In this document: positions 46,982 through 55,418 of the stretch, piece after piece
How positions within the stretch are numbered: the first letter of the stretch is position 1
How the letters are laid out: every line of letters starts with the position of its first letter
Source of the DNA: CAZQVN01 sp964596775
Lineage (GTDB): Bacteria; Eisenbacteria; RBG-16-71-46; JABDJR01; JAWXBZ01
Length of the DNA: 64,000 nucleotides
Assembly: GCA_964596775.1 (NCBI GenBank)
Contig: CAZQVN010000005.1
Span: 62,001-126,000 of the forward strand
Reading direction: 5' to 3'
Notes under the pieces: model-generated
Databases searched by the model: none
What the model saw: the letters and a program-made list of their open reading frames with translations, nothing else
Told to the model about the DNA's origin: nothing
Position numbers and translations under genes: made by a program

Positions 46982-48108
46982 GACTTCGGACCCCGCTTTC
47001 CGGCCTCGATCTTCCCGGCCCGCCGCGCCGTGAAATCTTCCTTCAGCCGGCCCATCAGCGCCTCCCGTCGATCGTACAGCCGCTTGAGCGGCCGGGGTTC
47101 GTTGCGACCCATGGCGTAGGCGGTCAGCAGCGGCGCCGCGATTGTCGTGTCCACGTAGGCCACCACGGAGTCCGGCAGCTTGTCCGGATCCACCTTCCCC
47201 CAGGACACCGCCTCGCCCGGCGTCGCGCCGGACAGCCCTCCGGTATCCGGCCGCGCGTCGGTGAACTGCACGAAGTAGTCGTGCCCGGCCTCGGGCAGCC
47301 CCAGCACTTCCTGGATCTGGGGCTCGGTCTGGAGGAGGAAGTTCTTCGGCGACCCGCCCCCGAAGATCAGCACGCCCGAGGTTCCGCCGCTCACCTTCGC
47401 GTTGTACACGATGGACGCGGTTTCGTTGACGTCGCGGCTCACGTCGATCCGCGGCCCCATGTCCAGCAGGGACAGCGCGGCCACGTTCATGCCGATCGAC
47501 GAATCGCCGGGAGAGGACACGAACAGCGGCACCCCGCAGCGATGGGCCACGGTCAGCAGGCACGTGTCCGTCACCCCCAGCTTGTCCTCCCGTTCCACCA
47601 GGTATTTCCCCACGAGATGGTGCAGTTCGGCGGTGCCCATCGGCTTCTGAAACTCCGGCGCCTCCATGATCTTCCGCAGGAACGCGTCGGTGGACAGCAG
47701 CACCTCGTAGTCGAACACCACGTCGTAGATCCGGATGACCCCCTCCGACAGGAGTTTCGTGTCGTCCATGTCGTGGCTGCCCTGGTGCAGCGCCAGGCCA
47801 AGGCCGAAGTGGGCATCGTGGTACAGGTTGGCCCCGGTCGAGATGATCCAGTCCACGAAGCCGGCCTTGACCAGCGGCGCCAGCGTGGACACGCCGAGCC
47901 CGGCCGGCGTCAGGGCGCCGGCCACCGACAGCCCCACGGTGCAGTCCGGGGCCAGCATTTTCTCGGTGAACACGTTGCAGGCCCGCGCCAGCTTTCCGGC
48001 GTTGTAGGCGAAGAACGTGGAGTCGATCAGTTTCTCCACCGTGACGCCCCGGCCGATCGGCTCGGGAGTGATGCGGCGGCCGGACAGATAGCGGGATGAC
48101 TTGCCCAT
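46978..48108 (-). CDS. Deoxyhypusine synthase-family protein
   Basis: The 376-residue protein starts at ATG 48108, with AAGGAG upstream. It matches the deoxyhypusine synthase fold: NVFTEKMLAPDCTVGLSVAG, DWIISTGANLYHDAHFGLG, TVAHRCGVPLFVSSPGDSSI and VLIFGGGSPKNFLLQTEPQI. DHS transfers the aminobutyl group of spermidine to eIF5A in eukaryotes and archaea. Bacteria lack eIF5A, and many bacterial homologues act on free polyamines (homospermidine synthase-like). I cannot assign the substrate. The frame is open upstream to 48216 but without a ribosome site. The stop overlaps the serine-hydrolase start. Confidence 0.85.
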   Translation of the reverse strand: MGKSSRYLSGRRITPEPIGRGVTVEKLIDSTFFAYNAGKLARACNVFTEKMLAPDCTVGLSVAGALTPAGLGVSTLAPLVKAGFVDWIISTGANLYHDAHFGLGLALHQGSHDMDDTKLLSEGVIRIYDVVFDYEVLLSTDAFLRKIMEAPEFQKPMGTAELHHLVGKYLVEREDKLGVTDTCLLTVAHRCGVPLFVSSPGDSSIGMNVAALSLLDMGPRIDVSRDVNETASIVYNAKVSGGTSGVLIFGGGSPKNFLLQTEPQIQEVLGLPEAGHDYFVQFTDARPDTGGLSGATPGEAVSWGKVDPDKLPDSVVAYVDTTIAAPLLTAYAMGRNEPRPLKRLYDRREALMGRLKEDFTARRAGKIEAGKRGPKS

Positions 48109-48216
48109 GGCGGACTCCTTCGAATCAGGTGAACGGGTCGCGGCGCCGCGGCGGCGGTGCATCGGGCGCCGTCCCGGTCCCGGCCTGCGCAGCGGCGGTC
48201 GTCGCCGCCGCGACAC

Positions 48217-48906
48217 TCAGCTGGTGAAGCGGAACTTGAATATCGCCCACAGCGCGATGAACGCGTCCTTGAGCGTGATCTTCTTGCCCTCGGCATACGA
48301 GCGGCCGTTGTACGAAATCGGCACTTCGAAGACCTTCCGCTTCCTGCGGAACAGCTTGGCGGTGATCTCCGGTTCGATGTCGAACGTGTTCGACTTGAGG
48401 TTCATTTCGCGCAGGATCTCGGTGCGCACGGCCTTGTAGCCCGTTTCCATGTCGGTGAGCATCGTGTCGTACAGGATGTTCGTCAGCCAGGTCAGGCTCT
48501 TGTTGGCCATGAAGTGCCAGTACAGGAACACCCGGTGGCTTCCGATGAAGCGCGACCCGTACACGGCATCCGCCCCCTTGCGCAGGATCGGGTCGAGCAG
48601 AACCGGAAAGTCGCGCGGATCGTACTCGAGGTCGGCATCCTGGATGATGCAGACCTCGCCGGTGGCCTCGGCCAGCGCCCGGCGCACCGCCGACCCCTTC
48701 CCCTGGTTCCTGTCCTGGCGAAACGTCCGGATCCGGGGATCGCTCTGGCGGGCCAGGATGGCCGGCGTGCCGTCCGTGGACGCGTCGTCCACGACCACGA
48801 CCTCCAGGCTCACTTCGGCGGGCAGCGCCACCTCGAGGACGGCATTCAGCACCGTCTCGATGGTCTGCTGCTCGTTGTAAACCGGAATCAGGACCGAGAG
48901 TTTCAG
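48217..48906 (-). CDS. Family 2 glycosyltransferase (polyprenyl/dolichyl-phosphate sugar transferase type)
   Basis: The 229-residue enzyme transfers a sugar from a nucleotide donor, probably to a polyprenyl phosphate. The standard-codon start (GTG 48852) would cut off the conserved first strand. Reading upstream in frame gives LKLSVLIPVYNEQQTIETVL from a CTG at 48906, four bases after CGGAGG, so I propose a CTG start. VVVVDDASTDGT and IIQDADLEYDPRD (the DxD-type metal site) define the GT-A fold. The C-terminal region GYKAVRTEILREMNLKSNTF and VPISYNGRSYAEGKKITLKD match DPM1-like enzymes without a long membrane tail. Confidence 0.88.
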   Translation of the reverse strand: MKLSVLIPVYNEQQTIETVLNAVLEVALPAEVSLEVVVVDDASTDGTPAILARQSDPRIRTFRQDRNQGKGSAVRRALAEATGEVCIIQDADLEYDPRDFPVLLDPILRKGADAVYGSRFIGSHRVFLYWHFMANKSLTWLTNILYDTMLTDMETGYKAVRTEILREMNLKSNTFDIEPEITAKLFRRKRKVFEVPISYNGRSYAEGKKITLKDAFIALWAIFKFRFTS

Positions 48907-48988
48907 GGAGCCTCCGACAGGACAAGGGATTGAAACCGCAAAAGATAGCGGGGGAGGCGGAATTCGTCAAACCCGGGGGAACGGGGAG

Positions 48989-50464
48989 CTAGGACGTCTC
49001 TTCCTCGAGGATTTCGGAGCCGTCGAACCCCAGCCGGACGTCCGCCTCATTGAGATTCGTCTCGATGTGCACGGGCCGTCCCCAGATGGCGTGGAGGTTC
49101 CGGAGGGTGTCCTCGGCGTAGTCGCGCTTGAGCTCCACGCCCTCGAAACGGTGCTGGAGGAGCAGCGCGCCCCGGTTCTGGTAGTTGCCGTCCTTCACGT
49201 AGATGAACGGCCGGCCGTGGTTCGTCAGGAGGAACAGGAGCTGGCGCTTGACCTCGGCGAACTCGCGGCTCTGGATCTCGTAGTTGCCGGCCTTGTCGTT
49301 GTAGCCGAACGTGAAGAGCTTCTGTTCCCGGCAGAACTCCTCGGTGAGGAACGTGTCGATGAACGTCACGTCGTTGTGGATCTTGCGGACCTCGAAGATC
49401 TTTTCGCGGCCGAGGCCGAGTTTCAGGTCCCAGTTCCTCTTGGCGTTGAAGGAGTCGCACTCCTCGTATTCCTTGCCGAATTTTCCCTTGTTCCAGCGGT
49501 CCTCGATGTCGCGGAACAGCTCGAGTCCGATCTTGTAGGGATTCAGCCGCCCCGGCGACATCGCCACCGTGCCGGAATGGTGGTCGGCGTACTCGATGAC
49601 CTCCTCCACGGTCAGGAGGTTCCGGGTCATCATCGTCGAGTGCCAGTAGCTGGCCCACCCCTCGTTCATGATCTTCGTCTGCCCCTGGGGGGCAAAGTAG
49701 TACGCCTCCTCCCGGATGATGTCCAGGATGTCCCGTTGCCACTTCTCGAGCGGCGCGTGCTCCATCAGGAACAGGAGAACGTCGCGCTCCGGCTCCTCCG
49801 GGAACGAACGCGCCTTCAGGGCGTCGTCGGTGATCTTCTGCTGCTGGGCCTCGAGAAACTCCTTCGGATTGATGTAGGGGTCCATGTACCCCTTGGACTT
49901 CATCTTCTTGACCGTCGACACCTCCTCGTCCCCGGTCCGCGGCGCCCGCCGCCGCTGGATGAACGGGGAGTGGGGGTCGATGAGGTCCTCGAGCGACAGG
50001 CAGGCGTCGATGAACGCCTCCACGCGGTCCAGTCCCTCGTTGTCGATGTGCCGGCGCACGCGCGCGGCATGGTTCGCCGTCTCGTCCATCATCTTGCGGT
50101 TCGTCTTGGCGAACGAGATGTTGTTCTTGAAGAAGTCGCAGTGGGCGTACACGTGGGCCATCACGAGTTTCTGGTCCACGATCGGGTTCGATTCGAGGAG
50201 GTAGGCGTAGCACGGATTGTTGTTGATCACCATTTCGTAGATCTTCGACAGCCCGTACCGGTAGCTCTTGGAGAGGTTCTCGTACTCCATTCCGAAGCGC
50301 CAGTGGGGGTAGCGGGTGGGAAACCCTCCGTACGCGGCCACCTCGTTCATCGTCTCGTAGTCGACCATCTCGAAGACGACCGGGTAGAAATCGAGGCCGT
50401 ACGACGCGGCAATCCCCTCGATCTTCTGGGCCCAGCGGGCGAGCAGCGGCGGCAGCGCCTTCAT
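48989..50464 (-). CDS. spoVR: SpoVR family protein
   Basis: The 491-residue protein is the third gene of the prkA-yeaH-spoVR operon, and its ATG overlaps the yeaH stop (ATGA). It has the SpoVR hallmarks: YGLDFYPVVFEMVDYETMNE, YPHWRFGMEYENLSKSYRYG, AHVYAHCDFFKNN, and IMNEGWASYWHSTMMTRNLL near the centre. The role of SpoVR is not settled. In Bacillus it affects spore cortex, and in Gram-negatives it follows stress kinases. Sporulation is not implied here, because the trio is widespread in non-spore-formers. Confidence 0.93.
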   Translation of the reverse strand: MKALPPLLARWAQKIEGIAASYGLDFYPVVFEMVDYETMNEVAAYGGFPTRYPHWRFGMEYENLSKSYRYGLSKIYEMVINNNPCYAYLLESNPIVDQKLVMAHVYAHCDFFKNNISFAKTNRKMMDETANHAARVRRHIDNEGLDRVEAFIDACLSLEDLIDPHSPFIQRRRAPRTGDEEVSTVKKMKSKGYMDPYINPKEFLEAQQQKITDDALKARSFPEEPERDVLLFLMEHAPLEKWQRDILDIIREEAYYFAPQGQTKIMNEGWASYWHSTMMTRNLLTVEEVIEYADHHSGTVAMSPGRLNPYKIGLELFRDIEDRWNKGKFGKEYEECDSFNAKRNWDLKLGLGREKIFEVRKIHNDVTFIDTFLTEEFCREQKLFTFGYNDKAGNYEIQSREFAEVKRQLLFLLTNHGRPFIYVKDGNYQNRGALLLQHRFEGVELKRDYAEDTLRNLHAIWGRPVHIETNLNEADVRLGFDGSEILEEETS

Positions 50465-51558
50465 CGTCCCTTCCCCAGGAACTCCTTGATGGAGTCGTAG
50501 ATGGCGTCCTTGTTCGCGATCCGCGACACCACCAGGTTCTCGATGTCCGGAAGGTTCTGCTCGAGATCCTTGATGAACTGCCCGCTCCCGTACGGGCTTT
50601 CCACCTGTCCGTAGGCAAAGAGGTTGGAGGCCGGGAGCAGGTTTTCCTTCAGCAGCTTGACGCACACCTCGGTGTCGCCGCCGCCCCAGTTGTCGCCGTC
50701 GGAAAAGTGGAACGGGTAGATGTTCCACTCCTCGGGCGGGAACTCCTCCTCGATGACCTTGCGGCAGAGGTCGTACGCGGACGAGATCTTCGTGCCGCCC
50801 GACTCCCGGAGATGGAAGAACGTGTGCCGGTCCACCACCTTGGCCGCGGCGTCGTGCACGATGAACCGGGTTTCGATCCGCTTGTACTGGCTGGTGAGCC
50901 ACGTGTCGATCCAGAACGCCTCGTTGCGGACGATTTCCTTCTGCTCGTCGCCCATGCTGCCCGAAACGTCCATCATGTAGATGATGACCGCGCAGGATTC
51001 CGGCTGCTCGACATCCTTCCACGAGCGGTAGACCCGGTCCTCCTTTATGGGAATGATGAACGGCTTTTCCGGGTCGTAGGCGTTGGAGGCGATCTGCCGG
51101 CGCAGGGCCTTGCGGTAGGTGCGCTTGAAGTGCCGGAGCGACTCCGGGCCGGTACGCCGCACGCTCCGGTACTTGTCGCGCGACGACACCACGCTCCGCT
51201 TGCCGCGGGGTTCGATGCGGGGGAGTTCCAGTTCCTCGCCGAGGATCGCGGCCAGTTCCTCGAGCGACAGTTCCACCTCGAGGATGTGGGCGCCGGGCTG
51301 GTCGCCGGCCTGCTGGCCGTCGGCCTCGTCGGCCCCGACCTGGTCGCCGGCTTCCCCTTCGCCCTGTCCGACACCCCCCTTGTTCCTGCCGAACTTGAAG
51401 TGGGGCATGTCCACGGAGGGCACGGGTATGGAGATCATCTTCCGCCCCTGCCGACCGATCAGTTCCCCCCGGGATATGTACTTCCGGAGTTCCCTCTTGA
51501 TCCGGCCGCGGATGATGTCCTTGAACCTGTTGTAATCCTGCTCAACACGAAGAACCAT
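50461..51558 (-). CDS. yeaH: YeaH/YhbH family protein (DUF444), von Willebrand-like
   Basis: The 365-residue protein starts at ATG 51558, only 13 bases after the prkA stop. The N-terminal region is basic (VEQDYNRFKDIIRGRIKREL), followed by a Gly/acidic linker (GEGEAGDQVGADEADGQQAG) and a vWA-like domain with the MIDAS motif MMDVSGSMGDEQKEIV. ETRFIVHDAAAKVVD, SGGTKISSAYDLC and YPFHFSDGDNWGGGDTEVC are conserved DUF444 segments. It works with the PrkA kinase in stress adaptation. The length is slightly short of E. coli YeaH but all motifs are present. Confidence 0.92.
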   Translation of the reverse strand: MVLRVEQDYNRFKDIIRGRIKRELRKYISRGELIGRQGRKMISIPVPSVDMPHFKFGRNKGGVGQGEGEAGDQVGADEADGQQAGDQPGAHILEVELSLEELAAILGEELELPRIEPRGKRSVVSSRDKYRSVRRTGPESLRHFKRTYRKALRRQIASNAYDPEKPFIIPIKEDRVYRSWKDVEQPESCAVIIYMMDVSGSMGDEQKEIVRNEAFWIDTWLTSQYKRIETRFIVHDAAAKVVDRHTFFHLRESGGTKISSAYDLCRKVIEEEFPPEEWNIYPFHFSDGDNWGGGDTEVCVKLLKENLLPASNLFAYGQVESPYGSGQFIKDLEQNLPDIENLVVSRIANKDAIYDSIKEFLGKGR

Positions 51559-51571
51559 GGGTTCCGTCCGC

Positions 51572-53620
51572 TCAGGACTTCGTGTCGCCCCTGGCGAAGA
51601 TCGAGGCCACGAAGTGCAGGACATCGGTGGCGCAGATGTCGCAGTAGTTGTAGTTCTTGATCAGCCGGCTCTTGACGATGTCGATCTTCTCCTGCGTTTC
51701 CTTGTCCACGACCGAGGACACGAGCGACGTGAGCTTGATCGAATCCTTCTGGTCCTCGAACAGCTTCGCCTCGAGGGCCCGGTGCAGCCGGTTGTTCATC
51801 TTGTAGTCGAACGTCTTGCCGTCCAGCGCCAGGGCGCCGATGTAGTTCATGATCTCCCGCCGGAAATCGTCCTTCCGCGATTCGGGGATCTCGATCTTTT
51901 CCTCGATGGAACGCATCAGCCGCTCGTCCGGCTCCTCGTCCTGGCCGGTGTACTTGTTGCGCACCCGCTCCTTCTGGGTGTACGCCTTGATGTTGTCGAT
52001 GTAGTTGGAGCACAGCTTGGTGATGGCCTCCTCGTCGGCGGAGATCGCGCGCTGCACCTCGTTCTTGACGATGTTCTCGTACTCTTCCTTGGCCACCGAG
52101 AGCAGCTCGCGGTAGCGGACGCGCTCCTCGTCGTTCGAGATGAGCGAGTGGTGCTTGAGTCCCGACTCCAGCTCGTTGAGGACCATGAACGGATTGATGC
52201 ACGACACGGCCACGTCGCTGACCAGGGCGTTGGAGATCTTGTCCTGCACGTAGCGGGGCGAGATGCCGGTCATCCCCTCGCGGAGCGTTTCCTTGCGCAG
52301 TTCGCGCACGTTGTCCTCGGTGAAGCCGGGAAGCGTCTTGCCGTTGTACAGCTTGAGCTTCTGGAGCAGCTTGAGCTCGGCCTTCTTCGGCTCCTCGAGG
52401 CGGGTCAGGATGGCCCACATGGCCGCCATTTCCACGGAGTGGGGGGCGATGTGCTTCCCCTTGATCGTGGTCGGGTTGTAGTCCTTGAGGTAGATCTTGA
52501 TCTCCTCGTCCAGTTTCGTGATGTACGGGACGTCGATCTTGACGGTCCGGTCGCGCAGGGCCTCCATGTATTCGTTCTTCTGGAGCTTGCGGTACTCCGG
52601 CTCGTTCGTGTGACCGAGGATCACCTCGTCGATGTCGGTCTGGGCGAACTTCTTCGGCTTGATCTTGTGTTCCTGGCTGGCGCCGAGCAGGTCGTAGAGG
52701 AAGGCCACATCGAGCTTCAGGACCTCGACGAACTCGATGAGGCCGCGGTTGGCCACGTTGAATTCGCCGTCGAAGTTGAATGCGCGCGGGTCGCTCTCGG
52801 TGCCGTACTCCGCGATCTTCCGGTAGTTGATGTCGCCGGTGAGCTCCGTGGAATCCTGGTTCTTTTCGTCCTTGGGCTGGAACGTTCCGATGCCGACCCG
52901 GTCCTTCTCGGACAGGACCAGTCGGTGCACCCGCACGTTCTGGATGACCTGCGTCCAGTCCCCGCCGTAGCGCCGGACGAGATCGTCGAAGTTCCGCCGG
53001 CAGAACGGGCAGAGATCTCCCTCGACGAGGACCTGGTCCTCGGGGGCGAACCGGCGGTTCAGCTCCTCCAGGGCCCGCGGGCGGATGCCCGGCGGAATGA
53101 GGTGAAGCGGTTCCTCGTGCATCGGGCAGGGCTGCACGACGTCCTCCCCGGCGGCGTTCTTCTCGACCCACGAGTACGAATAGAGGGCGCCCTCACGGGT
53201 GCGGGAATACTCCTCGAGACCCTTTTTCAGGAGCCGGGCGATCGTGCTCTTGGAGCTGCCCACCGGCCCGTGAAGAAGGATCACGCGTCGTTCCGTGCCG
53301 TAGCGCCGCGCCGCGGACTTGAAAATGTTGACGAGTTTCATCAGCGGAACGTCGAGCCCGTAGACGGCGTCGCGCCCGCGACCCATCGGATCGTCGAAGA
53401 ACTTGTAGTGGACGATCCGCTTCTTGTACTCCGTGTATTCCTCGGTGCCGTACGAGAGGATCATGTCGTAGACACGCTGGAAGGACGTGCGGGTGACCTT
53501 CGGGTTTTCCGTCACCACGTCGATGTAATCCTGGAACGACCCTTGCCAGGTCAGTTCGCGATAACTTTCCACGTCCTGCAAATCACGAACGACGGAGACG
53601 ATATCGACCTTTGAACTCAT
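51572..53620 (-). CDS. prkA: PrkA/YeaG-type serine protein kinase (AAA-like)
   Basis: The 682-residue kinase starts at ATG 53620, with AAGGGAG upstream. The PrkA AAA domain has Walker A GPVGSSKST (118-126) and continues with HLIPPGIRPRALEELNRRFA and CPFCRRNF. FDGEFNVANRGLIEFVEVLK and HTNEPEYRKLQKNEYMEALR mark the central ATPase region. The C-terminal domain (KTFDYKMNNRLHRALEAKLF) is the PrkA-specific kinase part. Some PrkA proteins have since been shown to act as AAA+ proteases, so kinase activity is a family label. It heads a three-gene operon behind a sigma-54 promoter. Confidence 0.94.
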   Translation of the reverse strand: MSSKVDIVSVVRDLQDVESYRELTWQGSFQDYIDVVTENPKVTRTSFQRVYDMILSYGTEEYTEYKKRIVHYKFFDDPMGRGRDAVYGLDVPLMKLVNIFKSAARRYGTERRVILLHGPVGSSKSTIARLLKKGLEEYSRTREGALYSYSWVEKNAAGEDVVQPCPMHEEPLHLIPPGIRPRALEELNRRFAPEDQVLVEGDLCPFCRRNFDDLVRRYGGDWTQVIQNVRVHRLVLSEKDRVGIGTFQPKDEKNQDSTELTGDINYRKIAEYGTESDPRAFNFDGEFNVANRGLIEFVEVLKLDVAFLYDLLGASQEHKIKPKKFAQTDIDEVILGHTNEPEYRKLQKNEYMEALRDRTVKIDVPYITKLDEEIKIYLKDYNPTTIKGKHIAPHSVEMAAMWAILTRLEEPKKAELKLLQKLKLYNGKTLPGFTEDNVRELRKETLREGMTGISPRYVQDKISNALVSDVAVSCINPFMVLNELESGLKHHSLISNDEERVRYRELLSVAKEEYENIVKNEVQRAISADEEAITKLCSNYIDNIKAYTQKERVRNKYTGQDEEPDERLMRSIEEKIEIPESRKDDFRREIMNYIGALALDGKTFDYKMNNRLHRALEAKLFEDQKDSIKLTSLVSSVVDKETQEKIDIVKSRLIKNYNYCDICATDVLHFVASIFARGDTKS

Positions 53621-53733
53621 CTCAATCAACTCCCTTCGGAATCCGAAACTTCGTGCCGGAACACTCCGGAGACAGGAGGCCGGGCTGCTCTCCACTCAGG
53701 GAACCGGGCGTATCCGTTCAGGTTCCTTCGGTG

Positions 53734-53749
53734 AGCAACAAATATGCCA
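53734..53749 (-). promoter_or_regulatory. Sigma-54 (RpoN) promoter of the prkA-yeaH-spoVR operon
   Basis: The minus-strand sequence TGGCATATTTGTTGCT matches the TGGCAYR-N4-TTGCW consensus at every defined position, with GG at -24 and GC at -12 in correct register. The predicted transcript start is near 53722, giving a leader of about 100 bases before the prkA ATG at 53620. In E. coli the orthologous yeaGH operon is also RpoN-dependent under nitrogen starvation. No bound activator site was identified upstream. Confidence 0.72.
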
Positions 53750-53974
53750 CCGGGGGGGCGATTTGCGGCCCCGGCGGGGTGTCGCTCCCTTACTGTTAAT
53801 ATATAGACACTTGCGAGGATTGCGGAATCGGATGTTCGGAAAACGGACCGGGGCGAAGTCGGCGGACGACGGGGCCAACCGGCCAACTTCCAGCGGTCCG
53901 GCACCGCATTCCGGCCGCGTCTGGGCCGGACGGACGCCCTGGTGCCGTCGCGGTCCCTGCCCCTCAAGCGTCGC
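53750..53974. other. Intergenic region upstream of the prkA promoter
   Basis: An AT-rich stretch (TTAATATATAG near 53796-53807) lies about 60 bases upstream of the sigma-54 site and could be an activator or IHF site. No gene is seen. Confidence 0.4.
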
Positions 53975-54319
53975 TCATCCCGGCGGCCACTCGAGGGGGC
54001 GCCCCCCCAGGAGGTGCACGTGCAGGTGAAACACCGTCTGGCCCGCTTCGGCACCGGTGTTGAGTACGAGACGGAAGCCCCGGTCGGACAGTCCGAGTTT
54101 CTCGGCGAGGGTCCGGGCGAGGACGATCGCGCCCCCGACGAGTTCCGAATCGTCGGAGGAGAGGGCGCCGACACCCGCAACGTGGCGCACCGGAATTATC
54201 AGCACATGAACCGGCGCCTGGGGATGGATGTCCTCGAAGGCGACATATCGGTCGTCCTGGTGTACAATTTTCGCCGGAATCTCTCCGGCAGCGATCCTGC
54301 AGAAAAGACAGTCACTCAT
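53975..54319 (-). CDS. HIT family nucleotide hydrolase (HINT/PKCI type)
   Basis: The 114-residue protein starts at ATG 54319 with GGAGAT upstream. It has the HIT-branch start (CLFCRIAAGEIPAKIV, with CxxC for zinc), then YVAFEDIHPQAPVHVLIIP and the histidine triad HLHVHLLGG near the C-terminus. It probably hydrolyses adenosine phosphoramidates or similar nucleotide conjugates in the cytosol. The length is normal for the HINT group. It is divergent from the lipoprotein gene that starts at 54436. Confidence 0.92.
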   Translation of the reverse strand: MSDCLFCRIAAGEIPAKIVHQDDRYVAFEDIHPQAPVHVLIIPVRHVAGVGALSSDDSELVGGAIVLARTLAEKLGLSDRGFRLVLNTGAEAGQTVFHLHVHLLGGRPLEWPPG

Positions 54320-54435
54320 TGTTCATCTCCAGGGTCCTTCGTCAACGTAGCACCCTGTCTCGGTGGCCGTCAATTTTTTGTCGACGGCCCGCGCCCTACG
54401 GCGCGACAGTCACCAGCAAGAAGGGAGTTTTTTTG

Positions 54436-54858
54436 ATGATCCGCATGCGAGTAACCGCGATCCTGTTCGCGGCGATGGTTTTCGGCGTTTTCCTCGGCGG
54501 TTGTCAGGGGAGCGGAGGCTCGGACCAGTCCGGCGTCTCGAAGAAGGACATCGCCGATGTGGCTTCGATCCTCGCGGATACTTCGGGGATCGAGCGGACC
54601 GTCGCCCCGCCCGCGGAGCTGCCGCCCCGGATGGTCTTCACGAAGCAGGACATTCCGAACGAGGGGGGATACCTCCAGGTTTCGATCGGCGACGTCACGG
54701 ACAGCCAGGCGAACAAGTTTCTCCGCCGGCTCAAGTCCGAACCGTGCACCTGCGGCTGCCCGCACACGATCGACCAGTGCCTCATCGACGATCCGCAGTG
54801 CGACGTGGCCCACAACCTGGCCCGCCAGGTTCTCAAGGAAGTCACCGAGGGAGCCTGA
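54436..54858 (+). CDS. Small Cys-rich lipoprotein
   Basis: The 140-residue product starts at ATG 54436, with AAGGGAG eight bases upstream. A signal peptide ends in a lipobox (FGVFLGGCQG). The mature part has a Ser/Asp-rich linker and a domain with a dense cysteine motif, EPCTCGCPHTIDQCLIDDPQ, followed by C and a helix (VAHNLARQVLKEV). The CxCxCPH arrangement suggests a bound metal or redox-active cysteines. I have seen similar CTCGC motifs in proteins of uncharacterised secreted families but cannot name one. It is a single-gene unit. Confidence 0.65.
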   Translation: MIRMRVTAILFAAMVFGVFLGGCQGSGGSDQSGVSKKDIADVASILADTSGIERTVAPPAELPPRMVFTKQDIPNEGGYLQVSIGDVTDSQANKFLRRLKSEPCTCGCPHTIDQCLIDDPQCDVAHNLARQVLKEVTEGA

Positions 54859-54918
54859 TCGGGGTTTGTACGGACCCCCTCGATCTCCCGACCGGAATCT
54901 CTCGAGTTGTCCGGCCGG

Positions 54919-55356
54919 TCAGCTCCGGCGGGCGTCCGCGGGAAGCGGAAAGCGTTCCACGCAGGACTTGAGCGCTTTCAGCGGCGCCTCCGGCAGCCGG
55001 GCCGGCCGGCCGTTTTCATCCACGCTCACGTGGGTCGTACCCCCCTCGGCGAGGAGTTCCGTGCCGCGTCGGACCTGGTAGTGGAACTCCACCGAACGGC
55101 TGAGCACGGCCACGACCCAGAGATGAACACCGAGGGCGTCGTCGTACCGGGCCGGCCGGACGAGTCGGGCGTGAAACCGCGAAACCGGCAGGAAGAACCC
55201 CTGGGCTTCGATCGATCCGTAGGGGATTCCCAGTTCGCGCATGAGGTGACCGCGCGCGGCCTCGAACCAGACAAGGTAGTTCGCATAGTAGGCCTGCCCC
55301 ATCTGGTCCGTTTCGGAGTAGCGCACCTGGATCGGGGTGACGACGGGCGATTCCAT
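54919..55356 (-). CDS. Acyl-CoA thioesterase, 4-hydroxybenzoyl-CoA/YbgC type
   Basis: The 145-residue hotdog-fold enzyme starts at ATG 55356, with GGGAGG upstream. The catalytic Asp lies in YSETDQMGQAYYANYLVWFE, the YbgC/FcbC signature. FEAARGHLMRELGIPYGSIE, PARYDDALGVHLWV and VEFHYQVRRGTELLAEG complete the family pattern. It cleaves short acyl-CoA thioesters. It is divergently arranged with the alanyl-tRNA editing gene, and its start codon and that gene's promoter share a 60-base region. Confidence 0.88.
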   Translation of the reverse strand: MESPVVTPIQVRYSETDQMGQAYYANYLVWFEAARGHLMRELGIPYGSIEAQGFFLPVSRFHARLVRPARYDDALGVHLWVVAVLSRSVEFHYQVRRGTELLAEGGTTHVSVDENGRPARLPEAPLKALKSCVERFPLPADARRS

Positions 55357-55406
55357 AGGCCTCCCACTATATGGGGCGGGGACGCCCGATTCCACAGGAT
55401 ACCGGC

Positions 55407-55412
55407 TATAAT
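55407..55412 (+). promoter_or_regulatory. -10 element giving a predicted leaderless transcript
   Basis: A perfect TATAAT ends six bases before the ATG at 55419. The expected transcript start would fall on or next to the A of the ATG, and no ribosome site is present, so the gene is probably translated from a leaderless message. The -35 is poor. Confidence 0.5.
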
Positions 55413-55418
55413 CACGCC

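Noticed and set aside
48989..53620. Evidence of sporulation from spoVR and prkA
   Set aside because: This trio is widespread in non-sporulating bacteria; no other sporulation gene is present.
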